Of a stretch of DNA of 64,000 nt, positions 1-11,885 are shown piece after piece. The stretch is taken from contig JBIOEJ010000002.1 in assembly GCA_044445965.1 (NCBI GenBank), positions 43,903 to 107,902 on the forward strand, given 5' to 3'. The stretch comes from GAS188 sp044445965. Lineage in GTDB: Bacteria; Pseudomonadota; Alphaproteobacteria; Rhizobiales; Beijerinckiaceae. A program made the position numbers and the translations under genes. Position 1 is the first letter of the stretch. Each line of letters starts with the position of its first letter. The notes under the pieces are model-generated. The model was not told where the DNA came from, ran no database searches, and saw nothing but the letters and a program-made list of their open reading frames with translations.

Positions 1-471
1 GGAGGCCGGGGCTTCAGTTTAGATTGCCGCCTAAACTGCGTAACTTGCGATTTCGGATTATCATCGCGCCGGAATGGCGACGGCAGCGCCATCGGTCGCA
101 AGATGAGCTTGCGACCTGATGCCGCCTAAGTCCTCCGGCCTTGCTCTGTCGGCAATAGTTCCCTATGAGGGGACGCCGGTCAGCGGGCCGACCGACGGCG
201 GCCGTGAGCACAAAATGCTGCGGCGCAGCAAATTCTTGCGGCCCGCGAGGCTCGCAGTCCCCCTTCATCTGTAAATTATCTGATATTAACAGATGTTGCA
301 CCGCAGCATGAAAGCGCCCGCCGCCATGCAGGGTGCGCGTCCCGCGCACCGCGGCGCGACATGGGCGGCGAGATGCCGCCCCTGCGTGCCGGTTTGAATA
401 GGACCTCCCAAATCAAACGGCACTCCGCGGGCCTCGCCGAGAGATAACGCCGGGCGTGTCATCCTCCCCTT
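1..471. other. Intergenic left edge, no recognisable gene
   Basis: No supported coding sequence lies between the window start and the end of malQ. A 111-codon open frame on the minus strand (14-349) has an Arg/Cys-rich composition typical of antisense or noncoding frames in high-GC DNA, and I recognise no family in it. The only structure I see is the hairpin at 94-116. The region lies downstream of the glycogen operon, so it may hold its transcription end. Confidence 0.5.
94..116. repeat. Perfect 9-bp hairpin
   Basis: GGTCGCAAG is followed by the 5-nt loop ATGAG and the exact complement CTTGCGACC. The stem is perfect and GC-rich, but no T-run follows on either strand, so it is not a canonical intrinsic terminator. 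It could be a terminator of a gene outside the window, a protein-binding palindrome, or chance. Confidence 0.4.
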
Positions 472-2583
472 TCAGGGCGGGGAATTCCTGGACCGCCGCT
501 TGCGCATGGCGTCGAGCCGTGGCCTGACCGAGGAGGCATCGAGCAGCTTTGCGGCTTCACCCTGCAGGCGCCTGCGCCAATTGGGGTGCTCATCGACCGT
601 GCCCGGCAGATTCGGCTGATCGAGCACGCCGAGCGCGTCCTCGAGCGGCAGGATCGCCAGGCCGCAGGGCGTCGCCGCCACGAAGCGCGCGGCCGCATCC
701 ACAACGCCTTGGGTCGCGTCCGGCGCCGGCTGTTCGCCTGCGGCGACGCCGGCATGGCGTAAAGCGCCCCACAGGAAATGCCGGCCCTCCGCTCGCGAGC
801 CTCGTTCGGTCTCGAGATCGATCGTGCCGGAGAAGGCGGCGAGGCCCGCGCGCACATCGATATCGCGGCCCGACCACCAGCCTGCCGTTGTCGGCAGATC
901 ATGCGTCGAGGTCGTGGCGACGGCAGTCCGCCGCCAGGTCTCCGGAGAGCGGAAGAAGCCCCCGTCATCGCGCTCGAAACGCAGCACCTGCGTCCCGGCG
1001 ATGCCCTCGCCGGCGAGCCGCTCGCGGAAGCCATGCGGCAGCGTGCCGAGATCCTCCCCGATCACGATGGCGCGGTGCCGCAAGGATTCGAGCGCGGTCA
1101 GGCGAAACAGGCTCTCGACCGGATAGGAGACATAGGCGCCTTCGACGGGACTCGCACCCTCGGGGACCAGCCACAGCCGCATCAGCCCCATGACATGGTC
1201 GATGCGCACCCCGCCCGTATGGCGCAACGCCGCCCGCAGCGTGGCGATGTAGGGCGCGTAGCCCTCGGCGATCAGCGCGCGCGGCGAGAAAGCAGTCAGC
1301 CCCCAATCCTGGCCGTTGGCGTTGTAATAGTCGGGCGGCGCCCCGACGCTCGCGCCGACCAGCACCTCGCGCTGCCGGCTCCAGGCATGGCTGCCGCCTC
1401 CGTCCATGCCGATGGCGAGGTCGGAAATGAGGCCGATGCGCATCCCGGCGCGTTTCGCTCCGGCCTGGGCCAGCGCGAGCGAGCGATCCGCGAGCCATTG
1501 CAGGAAGATGTGGAATTGCACCTCCCGGGCATGGGCTTCCGCGAAGGCCGCGACCGCCGGGCTCGCGGGGTCGCGCCATTCCGCCGGCCAGGATCGCCAG
1601 CTCCAGGCGGCCGGATCCTCGCCGAGGCGCCGAGCGTGCAGCGTCTCGAAGCGCGCATGCTGCAACAGCATGTCGCCGCCGGCGGCGCGGAAACCGATGA
1701 AATCGCCGGCGAGCGAGCCTGGCGGCGAGGCGGCAAGATCGGCCCGCTCGAAGCTATCGAACAGGGAACGAAACAGCGCCGTCTTGACCCGCGCCGCGTG
1801 AAGCCAGTCGACGAGCTCGAGATCTTCGAGGCGCGTCATCTCGTGCCGCAGATGCGCCTGCTCGATCGCTTGGCGTACGCGCTCAGGGCCGAAAATTGCT
1901 GCCGGATCGGCATGCAGCGGGTTGTAGAAGAGCCTGCTCGACGGCGAATAGGGGCCGAATCGGCCGGGATCTGCGGAAAACAGCGCATGCATGGGGCTCA
2001 GCGCCAGCGCATCCGCGCCTTGGCGGCCGGCCGCAGCCGCCAGCTCCGCCACCCCGCCCATATCGCCGGTCCCGCCATCGCCCTTTCGGCGCAGCCCATA
2101 GATCTGCGCCGCCAGCCCGAAGATATATTCGCCTGGCGCCATATCCTCGACGGTCAGACAACGCGACGGGGCGGCGGCGACGACCAGTTCCCGACCCTCG
2201 ATTTCTACGCGGTGATACCCGGCGCGGTCGAGCCCTGGCAGAACCGCGTGGCCGTCAGGCTCCTCCCCGAGGGGGGTATCGTATTGCGTGCCATCCTCGA
2301 GCACGACCCTGGCCATCGCCTCGCACCGCGCCCAAGGGGGCAGCGGGAGAGGCTCGCCCAACCGCGCGACGAGCATGGGCGCCGTCGCCCCGGCGTCGGC
2401 AGGCGCCGCGAGCCGCGCCAGGCTGTCACGCAGCTCGCCCACCGTCCCGCAGGGCAAGCCGAACATGGCGAGCAGGCTGCGCAGCGTTTCGGGGGCAACC
2501 GAATGCGTCGCGCCCGTGAGGTCGGTCCAGACGGGTGCGATGCCTGCCTTGGCCGCAAGCTCGCGCAGCCTCTCGTCGCTCAC
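472..2583 (-). CDS. malQ: 4-alpha-glucanotransferase (amylomaltase)
   Basis: A 703-residue GH77 enzyme that transfers alpha-1,4-glucan segments between maltodextrins, a cytosolic step in glycogen and maltodextrin turnover. The catalytic signatures are visible: the nucleophile in GVRIDHVMGL (Asp462), the acid/base Glu510 in IGEDLGTLP, and the third carboxylate in STHDLPT (Asp562). About 150 residues precede the barrel, as in the longer bacterial MalQ forms. It is the last gene of the minus-strand glycogen cluster, starting 3 bp after the glgB stop, so it is almost certainly cotranscribed with it. Function is confident from motifs and context. Confidence 0.93.
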   Translation of the reverse strand: MSDERLRELAAKAGIAPVWTDLTGATHSVAPETLRSLLAMFGLPCGTVGELRDSLARLAAPADAGATAPMLVARLGEPLPLPPWARCEAMARVVLEDGTQYDTPLGEEPDGHAVLPGLDRAGYHRVEIEGRELVVAAAPSRCLTVEDMAPGEYIFGLAAQIYGLRRKGDGGTGDMGGVAELAAAAGRQGADALALSPMHALFSADPGRFGPYSPSSRLFYNPLHADPAAIFGPERVRQAIEQAHLRHEMTRLEDLELVDWLHAARVKTALFRSLFDSFERADLAASPPGSLAGDFIGFRAAGGDMLLQHARFETLHARRLGEDPAAWSWRSWPAEWRDPASPAVAAFAEAHAREVQFHIFLQWLADRSLALAQAGAKRAGMRIGLISDLAIGMDGGGSHAWSRQREVLVGASVGAPPDYYNANGQDWGLTAFSPRALIAEGYAPYIATLRAALRHTGGVRIDHVMGLMRLWLVPEGASPVEGAYVSYPVESLFRLTALESLRHRAIVIGEDLGTLPHGFRERLAGEGIAGTQVLRFERDDGGFFRSPETWRRTAVATTSTHDLPTTAGWWSGRDIDVRAGLAAFSGTIDLETERGSRAEGRHFLWGALRHAGVAAGEQPAPDATQGVVDAAARFVAATPCGLAILPLEDALGVLDQPNLPGTVDEHPNWRRRLQGEAAKLLDASSVRPRLDAMRKRRSRNSPP

Positions 2584-2586
2584 CGC

Positions 2587-4818
<2,232 letters not shown>

Positions 4819-4875
4819 GATCTCGATGGGGCTGCGTTGCGGGCGCCGATCGGTCAGGGACCGCCGCCGGCTCGA

Positions 4876-6507
4876 TCAAGCGGCCGCCGTGATGCGGCGA
4901 TAGAGACTGACATAGTGCGCGGCCGAGCGTTTCCAATCGAATTTCCGCGACATGGCGACGCGCCGCATGCGCCGCAGATCCCTTCGCGACGCATGTGTCT
5001 CGAAGGCGCGCTTGATGGCTGAGACCAGGCCGTCCCGGCTGAACTTGTTGAACAAGAAACCCGTGACGCCGTCCTCGATGGTGTCGGCGAGACCACCGGT
5101 CTTGTATGCGATCGGCAGCGAACCGAAGCGTTGCGCATACATCTGACTGAGGCCGCAAGGTTCGAAGCGCGACGGCATCAGCAGGAAATCGCTGGCCGCG
5201 AACATGCGGCGCGCTTCCTGATCGTCGAAGCCGATGCGCACCCCGACCGCCCCCGGATAATGCCTGGCGAGGCCGCGCATCGCCTCCTCGAAACGCGGTT
5301 CGCCCTTGCCGGTCGCGACGAGTTGGCCGCCCGCCGTCACGATGCTCTCCGCAGCCTCGATGGCGAGATCGAGGCCTTTCTGATGCACGAGGCGCGAAAC
5401 GATGGCGAAGAGCGGGCCGCGCGACAGGGCGAGCGAGAAGGCGCCGCGGACATGATCGGCATTGCGGCCCTTCCAGGCGAAGGCATCGAAGCGGTTCGTC
5501 GGCCAAGCCACATTCTTGCGCGGATCCCAGCTCTCGTCGATGCCGTTGAGGATGCCCGACAGCCGGCCTTCGCGGGCGCGGTCGGCGAGCAGCCCGTGCA
5601 GGCCGCAGCCGGATTCCGCCTTGGTGATCTCCTGCGCGTAGGTCGAGCTCACCGTGGTGATATGCGAGGCGTAGAAGATGCCGGCCTTGAGGAATGACAG
5701 CTTGCCGTAGAACTCCGCGCCGTTGATCGAGAAGGCGGAATCCGGAACACCGATGATGGCGCGGCGATGGGCGTCGAATATGCCTTGATAGGCGAGGTTG
5801 TGGACCGTGAGCAGCGAGCTCGTCCTCACTCCGCGCCAGGCCGCGTAGGCGGGCGCAAGCGCCGAGGGCCAGTCATTGGCGTGGATGACGTCCGGCGTCC
5901 AATCCGGATCGCCGAGGCCAGCGGCCATATCGGCCGCGGCCAGCGAGAGCCTGGCGAAACGGATGTCGTTATCGGCGAAATCGCCCCCATGCGCATCGTT
6001 ATAGGGCGTGCCCTCGCGATCATAGAGCTCGTCGCACCACACGACGTAGACGATGAGGCCATCCGGCATGACGATGCGGCCGAGCCCGCATGGCGGGATG
6101 CCGGCGAGCCCGGGCAAGGTGCCCACGAGCTCGATCTGGTCTCGCCCCTGCCGCAGTACCGGACGGTAACCGGGCACCAGGACGCGGACATCGCAATTGC
6201 CCAGCAAGCTGCGCGGCAGCGCCGCCGACACTTCGCCCAGGCCGCCGACCTTTACGAAATCGGCGATTTCAGGCGTGACGAACAAGACGCGACGCGCGGG
6301 CTCCGGTGGAGCCTTCCGGATGAGCGAACCGATGTCGGGCTCGGGACCGCCGAGAACAGCCATGCTCCCGGCTGGGGTCGGCAGGTCAGGGTGCGGCACA
6401 GCCTCTAGCATGGCGACCTGCGTTGTGACGGCGTCCTCGCCGGGGCGAGAACGCGCGGGAAGCTGAGGGATTCCGTTCGCAACTGCGGCGAGCAATTCAT
6501 TTTTCAT
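4876..6507 (-). CDS. glgA: Glycogen synthase (GT5)
   Basis: A 543-residue GT5 glycosyltransferase that elongates alpha-1,4-glucan from a nucleotide-glucose donor. The donor-site motif KVGGL is at 86-90, ahead of GEVSAALPRSL, and the C-terminal motif SRFEPCGLSQMYAQRFG is present. I chose the ATG at 6507 (MKNELL); the open frame runs on to 6771, but that part is Arg/Pro-rich and resembles no family. Even so, about 70 residues precede the Rossmann fold, a longer lead than in E. coli GlgA, and internal Met33 is a possible alternative start. The usual donor-making partner glgC is not in the window. Function is confident; start is uncertain. Confidence 0.9.
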   Translation of the reverse strand: MKNELLAAVANGIPQLPARSRPGEDAVTTQVAMLEAVPHPDLPTPAGSMAVLGGPEPDIGSLIRKAPPEPARRVLFVTPEIADFVKVGGLGEVSAALPRSLLGNCDVRVLVPGYRPVLRQGRDQIELVGTLPGLAGIPPCGLGRIVMPDGLIVYVVWCDELYDREGTPYNDAHGGDFADNDIRFARLSLAAADMAAGLGDPDWTPDVIHANDWPSALAPAYAAWRGVRTSSLLTVHNLAYQGIFDAHRRAIIGVPDSAFSINGAEFYGKLSFLKAGIFYASHITTVSSTYAQEITKAESGCGLHGLLADRAREGRLSGILNGIDESWDPRKNVAWPTNRFDAFAWKGRNADHVRGAFSLALSRGPLFAIVSRLVHQKGLDLAIEAAESIVTAGGQLVATGKGEPRFEEAMRGLARHYPGAVGVRIGFDDQEARRMFAASDFLLMPSRFEPCGLSQMYAQRFGSLPIAYKTGGLADTIEDGVTGFLFNKFSRDGLVSAIKRAFETHASRRDLRRMRRVAMSRKFDWKRSAAHYVSLYRRITAAA

Positions 6508-6874
6508 GCCAACGCCGCAATCGACCGGCTCGCACGGAGGTTGCGGCCGTCGCGGCGGGCAGGCGATCCTTGCCGGGAAGCTTTGCGGCCGTCTCGACCC
6601 AAGGGCGACCTTCTGGAGAACAATGATGGCGGAATTGAAGTCGCGGCCTCGTCTCGAAGACGGAGATGCCGTGACGCACGACGCCGCTTTCGGCGCAAAG
6701 GACAGCAAGGTCGACGCTTCGGTTCGAACAAGCCACGCACCGATCCTGACGCAATCTCCCGCAAGCACCAATGACGGGGCCGCGACTTACGGCAATCTCG
6801 TTTCGACCGACGATAGGGCTTTATCATTCAACGACGATGACAATCCGGCTTCGGAGCCGAAGATTTCATGCGGT
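6508..6874. other. 367-bp gap between glgX and glgA
   Basis: This is the only large gap inside the otherwise compact glycogen cluster. Open frames cross it on both strands, but none has a recognisable motif. In particular I see no trace of GlgC, whose gene often stands next to glgA. A short stem, CGGCT-TCGG-AGCCG at 6846-6859, lies just downstream of the glgX stop on the minus strand without a clear T-run. The gap may carry a separate promoter for glgA-glgB-malQ. Confidence 0.4.
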
Positions 6875-8911
6875 CTACGTGGTCGTGAATGCCGTCACCG
6901 ACCGTGCAGCGACGGTGACCTCGCCCATCGCTTTTGTCCCGGCCTCCCCGACGAAGCCCGAGGCGCTGTCGAGCACGCATGTCCAGCTGAATGGCGCGCC
7001 GCTCGGAAGGACAAAGGAGGCAGGCGCTGCCGAGCGATTGAGCACGATGCACAGACGCTCCTTCGAACCGTCGTCCCTGCCCGAGGCCAGCGCCATCGCG
7101 AAGATATCGGCCCGCTCCCACTCTCCATCCTGCATCGCTTGACCGGACGGTGCGAGCCATTCGGCGTCGGCAAGCTCGCCGGGCTTCGGCGCTTTGCCGG
7201 TCAGGAATGCATCCCGGCGCAGCAGCGCATGCCTTGCCCGGAGGCGTGACAGCCCCGCCGCGAAGTCCGCGAGCGCGTGGTCGGCGCCCGACCAATCGAG
7301 CCAGGTGATCTCGTTGTCCTGGCAATAGGCATTGTTGTTGCCGTCTTGCGTGCGGCCGAGCTCGTCGCCCGCGGTGAGCATCGGCGTCCCCAACGACAGG
7401 AACAGCGTGGCGAGGAGCGCGCGCCGATCACGCTGCCGGCGTTCCCTGACGGCGGGGTCGCCGGTTTCCCCCTCGGCGCCGTCGTTCCAGGAATGGTTGT
7501 CGCTCGTCCCGTCGCGGTTGTCCTCGCCATTCGCCTCATTGTGCTTGTGCGCATAGGAGACGATATCGGCAAGCGCCAAGCCGTCATGGCACGCGATGTA
7601 GTTGACCGAGGCCGAGGGCCGCCGGAATGGCGGTTGGAAGATATCGGACGAACCGGCGAGCCGAGTGGCGAGCGGTCCGGCGCCGGCGGCATCGCCCCTC
7701 CAGAAGCGCCGCATATCGTCGCGATACTTGTCGTTCCATTCGAGGAAGGGCGTCGGGAACTGCCCGAGGCGATAGCCGCCGAACCCCACATCCCAAGGCT
7801 CCGCAATCAGCAGCATCTGGCGCAGCAGGGGGTCTTGCGCGATTGCCGCGAGCAACGGCGCCTCCGGCGAGAAGCCGTCGGGCGAGCGGCCGAGCACCGT
7901 CGCAAGGTCGAAGCGGAAGCCGTCGATGCCGGCAGCCTCGACCCAATGACGCATGGCGTCGGTCACGAGGCGGATGACCGGGGCCCGGTCGCAAGCGAGC
8001 GTATTGCCGCATGCGGTGTCGTTGACGAGCCGGCCCGGATCATCCGCGGAATGGCGATAATAGACGGCGTTGTCGAGGCCGCGCAGGCTCACCGTCGGCC
8101 CCGCCGCATCGCTTTCGGCCGTGTGGTTATAGACGGCGTCGAGGATGACCGAGATGCCGGCTTCGTGCAGACTGGCGACCGCGCCGCGCACCTCGTCCAT
8201 GCCGCCCGGCGCGAGGCGCGGATCGGGCGCCATGAACACGATCGGATTATAGCCCCAGGCATTGGCGAGGCCGAGCGGAGGCAGGTGCCGTTCATCCATC
8301 CAGGCGGCGACCGGCATGAGCTCCACATGGGTGACGCCGAGCCTGTGCAGATGCTCGAGGGTGGCCGGTTCCGCGAGGGCGGCGAGGGTGCCTCGCGCGC
8401 TCGCGCGCACACCCGGATGACGCTTGCTGAAGGCCTTGACCGCGACTTCATAGATCAGGTTCGGCGGGACGGCCCGCGGCAAGCGGCCGGCCGGCTTGGC
8501 GGCTTCTTGCGCCACGACCGCCCGCGGCACGAAAGGCGCGGTGTCGATATTCGCGTCGCGCGGCGCGGCCAATTCCGGGACATAGCGGAAAGGCCGGTCG
8601 AGAAGCTTCGCATAGGGGTCGACGAGGAGCTTCGCCGGATCATAGCGATGCCCCTTGGCGGGCTCGTAGGGGCCGTCGGCGCGCAGGCCATAGCGTGCCC
8701 CCTCGCCCACGCCCGGAACGAAGCCGTGGTGCACATCGCCGGTGCGCTCCGGCAGAACGAGCCGCGCGGTCTCGCCTCCATCTTGCTCATCGAACAGGCA
8801 GAAGACGATCTGCGACGCGTGGCGCGCGAACACTGCGACATTGACGCCGCCCTCGAGGAGCGTAATTCCCAGGGGGTCGGGCGAGCCGGCGGTGATTGCG
8901 GGCGTGCTCAT
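6875..8911 (-). CDS. glgX: Glycogen debranching enzyme GlgX
   Basis: A 678-residue GH13 isoamylase-type enzyme that hydrolyses the alpha-1,6 branch stubs left by glycogen phosphorylase. The CBM48-like N-terminus (about 10-110) leads into the barrel with DAVYNHTAE (259-267), the nucleophile Asp335 in GIDGFRFDLATVLGR, the acid/base Glu371 in LIAEPWDVGFGGY, and CHDG (441-444). Length is typical of GlgX. Its ATG overlaps the stop of the short toxin-remnant frame (ATGA, 8911-8908), so translation may be coupled to the upstream toxin-antitoxin pair. Start and function are well supported. Confidence 0.94.
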   Translation of the reverse strand: MSTPAITAGSPDPLGITLLEGGVNVAVFARHASQIVFCLFDEQDGGETARLVLPERTGDVHHGFVPGVGEGARYGLRADGPYEPAKGHRYDPAKLLVDPYAKLLDRPFRYVPELAAPRDANIDTAPFVPRAVVAQEAAKPAGRLPRAVPPNLIYEVAVKAFSKRHPGVRASARGTLAALAEPATLEHLHRLGVTHVELMPVAAWMDERHLPPLGLANAWGYNPIVFMAPDPRLAPGGMDEVRGAVASLHEAGISVILDAVYNHTAESDAAGPTVSLRGLDNAVYYRHSADDPGRLVNDTACGNTLACDRAPVIRLVTDAMRHWVEAAGIDGFRFDLATVLGRSPDGFSPEAPLLAAIAQDPLLRQMLLIAEPWDVGFGGYRLGQFPTPFLEWNDKYRDDMRRFWRGDAAGAGPLATRLAGSSDIFQPPFRRPSASVNYIACHDGLALADIVSYAHKHNEANGEDNRDGTSDNHSWNDGAEGETGDPAVRERRQRDRRALLATLFLSLGTPMLTAGDELGRTQDGNNNAYCQDNEITWLDWSGADHALADFAAGLSRLRARHALLRRDAFLTGKAPKPGELADAEWLAPSGQAMQDGEWERADIFAMALASGRDDGSKERLCIVLNRSAAPASFVLPSGAPFSWTCVLDSASGFVGEAGTKAMGEVTVAARSVTAFTTT

Positions 8912-9021
8912 CGGTCTTGCGCGCCATGGAAGACGCCGAGGACCACGGTGACCTCTTCAGCGATGTAGCGGTGAATATCGGCGAGATGCGTCAGCGCGTC
9001 CTGCGTGTAGCGCAGCCTCAT
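8908..9021 (-). pseudogene. ParE/RelE-type toxin remnant, internally deleted
   Basis: A 37-codon frame. Its first 23 residues (MRLRYTQDALTHLADIHRYI, then AEE) match the start of ParE-family toxins, with the usual RYT..A...L..I..YIA pattern. Its last residues (VTVVLGVFHGAQDR) match the family's C-terminal strand, normally ending in a V.HG.R-like motif. The roughly 55-60 residues normally between them are missing, and the reading frame is kept. Its ATG overlaps the antitoxin stop (ATGA at 9021-9018) and its stop overlaps the glgX start (ATGA at 8911-8908). A working toxin is unlikely. The family call rests on my motif reading of two short ends. Confidence 0.65.
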
Positions 9022-9251
9022 AGGCCACAACGTTTCCAGAAGGCAGCAATTTCGCCGTCCGCGACGAGCCGCGCCTTGCCCTCCCGCAAATCTTGCTGGA
9101 TGCGCCTCACCTCTTCGAGCTGCGCATCGGAAAGTCCATGGCGCACCACTCTCTCTGCCATCGACGCGAACATGGCTTCAGCGACTTCGTCTTGTCGCTC
9201 ATCGGGGAGGGTTTGCGCCTTGGCAATCGCGTCCGCGAGTAATTTGCTCAT
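9018..9251 (-). CDS. Putative type II antitoxin (ParD-like)
   Basis: A 77-residue acidic protein (MSKLLADAIAKAQTLPDERQ at the start) of the kind encoded immediately upstream of ParE/RelE toxins. It has an N-terminal helix with LPDERQDEVAEAMF, then GLSDAQLEEVRRIQQDLREG and a short C-terminal tail ending in FWKRCGL. Antitoxins of this type bind and neutralise the toxin and often repress their operon. The stop overlaps the start of the truncated toxin. It lies 105 bp downstream of glgP and is in the same orientation as the whole glycogen cluster. The exact antitoxin family is not certain from sequence alone. Confidence 0.65.
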   Translation of the reverse strand: MSKLLADAIAKAQTLPDERQDEVAEAMFASMAERVVRHGLSDAQLEEVRRIQQDLREGKARLVADGEIAAFWKRCGL

Positions 9252-9356
9252 GATCTCATTCTACCACGCAGATGCGGGCTCGCGCATTCGCGAAGTTCAT
9301 CGCGCAAGGCTGCCACGATCGATCCTCAATCGCCTCGGACGAATACCGAGGCAACC

Positions 9357-11885
9357 CTAGCCCTTCGGCCGGCGCGTCGTCGGCACCATCCAGATCTCCT
9401 CCGCATATTGCCTGATGGCGCGGTCGGAGGTGAACCAGCCGGCATTGGCCGTGTTCAGCACGGCGCTGCGTTGCCAGAACTGCGGCGTATCGCGCCACAG
9501 CGCGGCGACCTTGCGCTGCGCGCTGGCATAAGCGGCGAAGTCGGCTGCGACCATGAACCAGTCATGATCGTAGAGGCCGGCCACCATCGCCTGATAGCGG
9601 GCGCGGTCATCCGGCGAGAAGACGCCGCCCGCGACCGCATCGAGCACCTCCTTCAATTCAGGCGTCTCCTCGATGAGTTGGCGCGGGGGTGGACCCGACT
9701 GACGCCGCGCCTCGACCTCGGGAGCGGTCAAGCCGAAGATGGCGATATTGGCCGCGCCCACCCTCTCGAGGATCTCCACATTGGCGCCGTCGAGCGTACC
9801 GATGGTGATCGCGCCGTTCAGCGCGAACTTCATATTGCCGGTGCCGGACGCCTCCATGCCGGCGGTCGAGATCTGCTCCGAGAGATCGGCCGCCGGGATG
9901 ATCGCCTCGGCGAGGCTGACATTGTAGTTCGCCAGGAACACCACCTTCAGCAGGCCCCGTGTGGCCGGATCGGAATTGACGATCCGGGCCACGTCGTTGA
10001 TGAGCTTGATGATGACTTTCGCCTGGGCATAGCTCGCTGCCGCCTTGCCGGCGAAAATTTTGACGCGCGGCACCCATTCCTTGTGCGGCTGGGTGCGCAT
10101 GGCATCGTAAAGCGCCACCGTCTCCAGGATGTTCAGGAGCTGGCGCTTATATTCATGGATGCGTTTGATCTGCACGTCGAACATGGCCTGCGGGTCGACC
10201 TTCATGCCGGTGCGGTCGGCAATCACCGCGGCGAGCCGCTCCTTGTTGGCGCGTTTCACGGCGGAGAAGCGTTCGCGGAAAGCGGCATCCTCGGCGAATG
10301 GGGCAAGTCCCGTGAGCTTCTCGACATCGTCGAGAATGCCCTCGCCGAGCGTCTCGGCGAGGAGCGAGGTCAGGCCCGGATTGGCCTCGAACAGCCAGCG
10401 GCGCGGGGTAACGCCGTTCGTCTTGTTGACGATGCGGTCGGGGAAGGCGCGATGCAGATTGCGGAACACCGTCTCCTTCATCAATTCGGTGTGCAGCGCC
10501 GAAACGCCGTTGACCTTGTGGGCGCCGGCGAAGGCCAGGAATCCCATGCGCACGTTGCGGCCGCTGTGCTCATCGATCAGCGACAGATCGGCGGGCGCGA
10601 TGTCTTCGGCCTGCTTCGCCTTTTTCGCCTCTGCCAGCAGGCGCGCATTGAGCGCGAAGATGATCTGCATATGGCGTGGCAGCAGGCGCTCCATCAGCGT
10701 CACCGGCCAGCTCTCCAGCGCCTCGGGCAGCAAAGTGTGGTTGGTATAGGCGATGGTGCGCTGGGTAATGGCCCAGGCGTCTTCCCAGCCGAGATTGTGG
10801 ACATCGACGAAGAGCCGCATCAGCTCGACCACGGCGAGCGCCGGGTGAGTGTCGTTGAGCTGGATCGCCGCCTTGTCCGGCAAGCTGCGGATATCGCCGA
10901 ATTGCTGCACATGCCGGCGCACCAGATCCTGCAGCGAGGCCGAGGTGAAGAAGAATTCCTGCCGCAACCGCAATTCCTGGCCCGCCGGCGTCGCGTCCGA
11001 GGGATAGAGCACGCGCGAGATGCTCTCGGCGCGCGTGCGCTCGGCGAGCGCGCCGATATGGTCGCCCCTGTTGAAGGCGTCGAGATGGATCGGGTCGACG
11101 GCCCGGGCGCGCCACAGCCGCAGCGTGTTCACCTTCTCGCCGCGCCAACCGAGGATCGGCGTGTCGTAAGCGACCGCGAGCACCGTCTCGCCGGGCACCC
11201 AATGATGGCGCGGCGCTCCGTCCCAGCCTTCGCTCGTCGCCACCGTGCCGCCGAAGCCGATCTGGTAATTGGCCTCGCGACGCTCGAATTCCCAAGGGTT
11301 CCGGAAGGAGAGCCAGTCCTCCGGCGTCTCCATCTGCCAGCCATCCGCGACGGTCTGGCGAAACAGCCCGAAATCATAGCGGATGCCGTAGCCGAGCGCC
11401 GGGATGCCGACCGTCGCCATGCTCTCCATGAAGCAGGCGGCGAGGCGGCCGAGGCCGCCATTGCCGAGCGCGGCGTCAGGTTCGAGCTCGGAGATCGCGT
11501 CGAGATCGACGGCGAGCTCCTTCAGCGCCGCCCGCACCGCCTCCGTGAGACCGAGATTGGTCAGCACCTCGCGGAATAACCGGCCGATCAGGAATTCGAG
11601 GGAAAGGTAATAGACGCGCTTACGGCCCGCCCGATAGGCCTCGCGCGTCGTGGCCATCCAGCTGTCGATGATGCGGTCACGCATCGCCAGGATGGTGGCG
11701 AACAGCCAGTCATGGTTCTGCGCGACGATCGGATCCTTGCCGATCGAATAGGCGAGCTTCGCCACGATCTCCTGGCGCAGCGTGTCGGGGTCGTTGCGGC
11801 GCAGCTCGGGCGCCGGCAGCGCCACGCCCGTTCCGTCCTTGGCTTGGCTGTCGATCGCCGTTGCCGGTCGGCCGCTGGCGTTCAT
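9357..11885 (-). CDS. glgP: Glycogen/starch/alpha-glucan phosphorylase
   Basis: An 842-residue GT35 phosphorylase that releases glucose-1-phosphate from the non-reducing ends of glycogen using a PLP cofactor. The PLP-binding lysine is Lys686 in EASGTGNMKFALNGAITIG. Other family signatures are SLEFLIGRLF near residue 95, the glycine loop DAALGNGGLGRLAACF near 140, and IQLNDTHPALAVVELMR. Length agrees with the family. It is the promoter-proximal gene of the minus-strand glycogen cluster. The pairing with glgX gives a complete degradation route, and glgA/glgB give synthesis. Confidence 0.95.
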   Translation of the reverse strand: MNASGRPATAIDSQAKDGTGVALPAPELRRNDPDTLRQEIVAKLAYSIGKDPIVAQNHDWLFATILAMRDRIIDSWMATTREAYRAGRKRVYYLSLEFLIGRLFREVLTNLGLTEAVRAALKELAVDLDAISELEPDAALGNGGLGRLAACFMESMATVGIPALGYGIRYDFGLFRQTVADGWQMETPEDWLSFRNPWEFERREANYQIGFGGTVATSEGWDGAPRHHWVPGETVLAVAYDTPILGWRGEKVNTLRLWRARAVDPIHLDAFNRGDHIGALAERTRAESISRVLYPSDATPAGQELRLRQEFFFTSASLQDLVRRHVQQFGDIRSLPDKAAIQLNDTHPALAVVELMRLFVDVHNLGWEDAWAITQRTIAYTNHTLLPEALESWPVTLMERLLPRHMQIIFALNARLLAEAKKAKQAEDIAPADLSLIDEHSGRNVRMGFLAFAGAHKVNGVSALHTELMKETVFRNLHRAFPDRIVNKTNGVTPRRWLFEANPGLTSLLAETLGEGILDDVEKLTGLAPFAEDAAFRERFSAVKRANKERLAAVIADRTGMKVDPQAMFDVQIKRIHEYKRQLLNILETVALYDAMRTQPHKEWVPRVKIFAGKAAASYAQAKVIIKLINDVARIVNSDPATRGLLKVVFLANYNVSLAEAIIPAADLSEQISTAGMEASGTGNMKFALNGAITIGTLDGANVEILERVGAANIAIFGLTAPEVEARRQSGPPPRQLIEETPELKEVLDAVAGGVFSPDDRARYQAMVAGLYDHDWFMVAADFAAYASAQRKVAALWRDTPQFWQRSAVLNTANAGWFTSDRAIRQYAEEIWMVPTTRRPKG

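Noticed and set aside
14..349. A 111-residue minus-strand ORF at the left edge
   Set aside because: Composition and lack of any recognisable motif make it a chance frame.
6846..6859. Short stem after glgX as a terminator
   Set aside because: Five-bp stem without a T-run; too weak to call.
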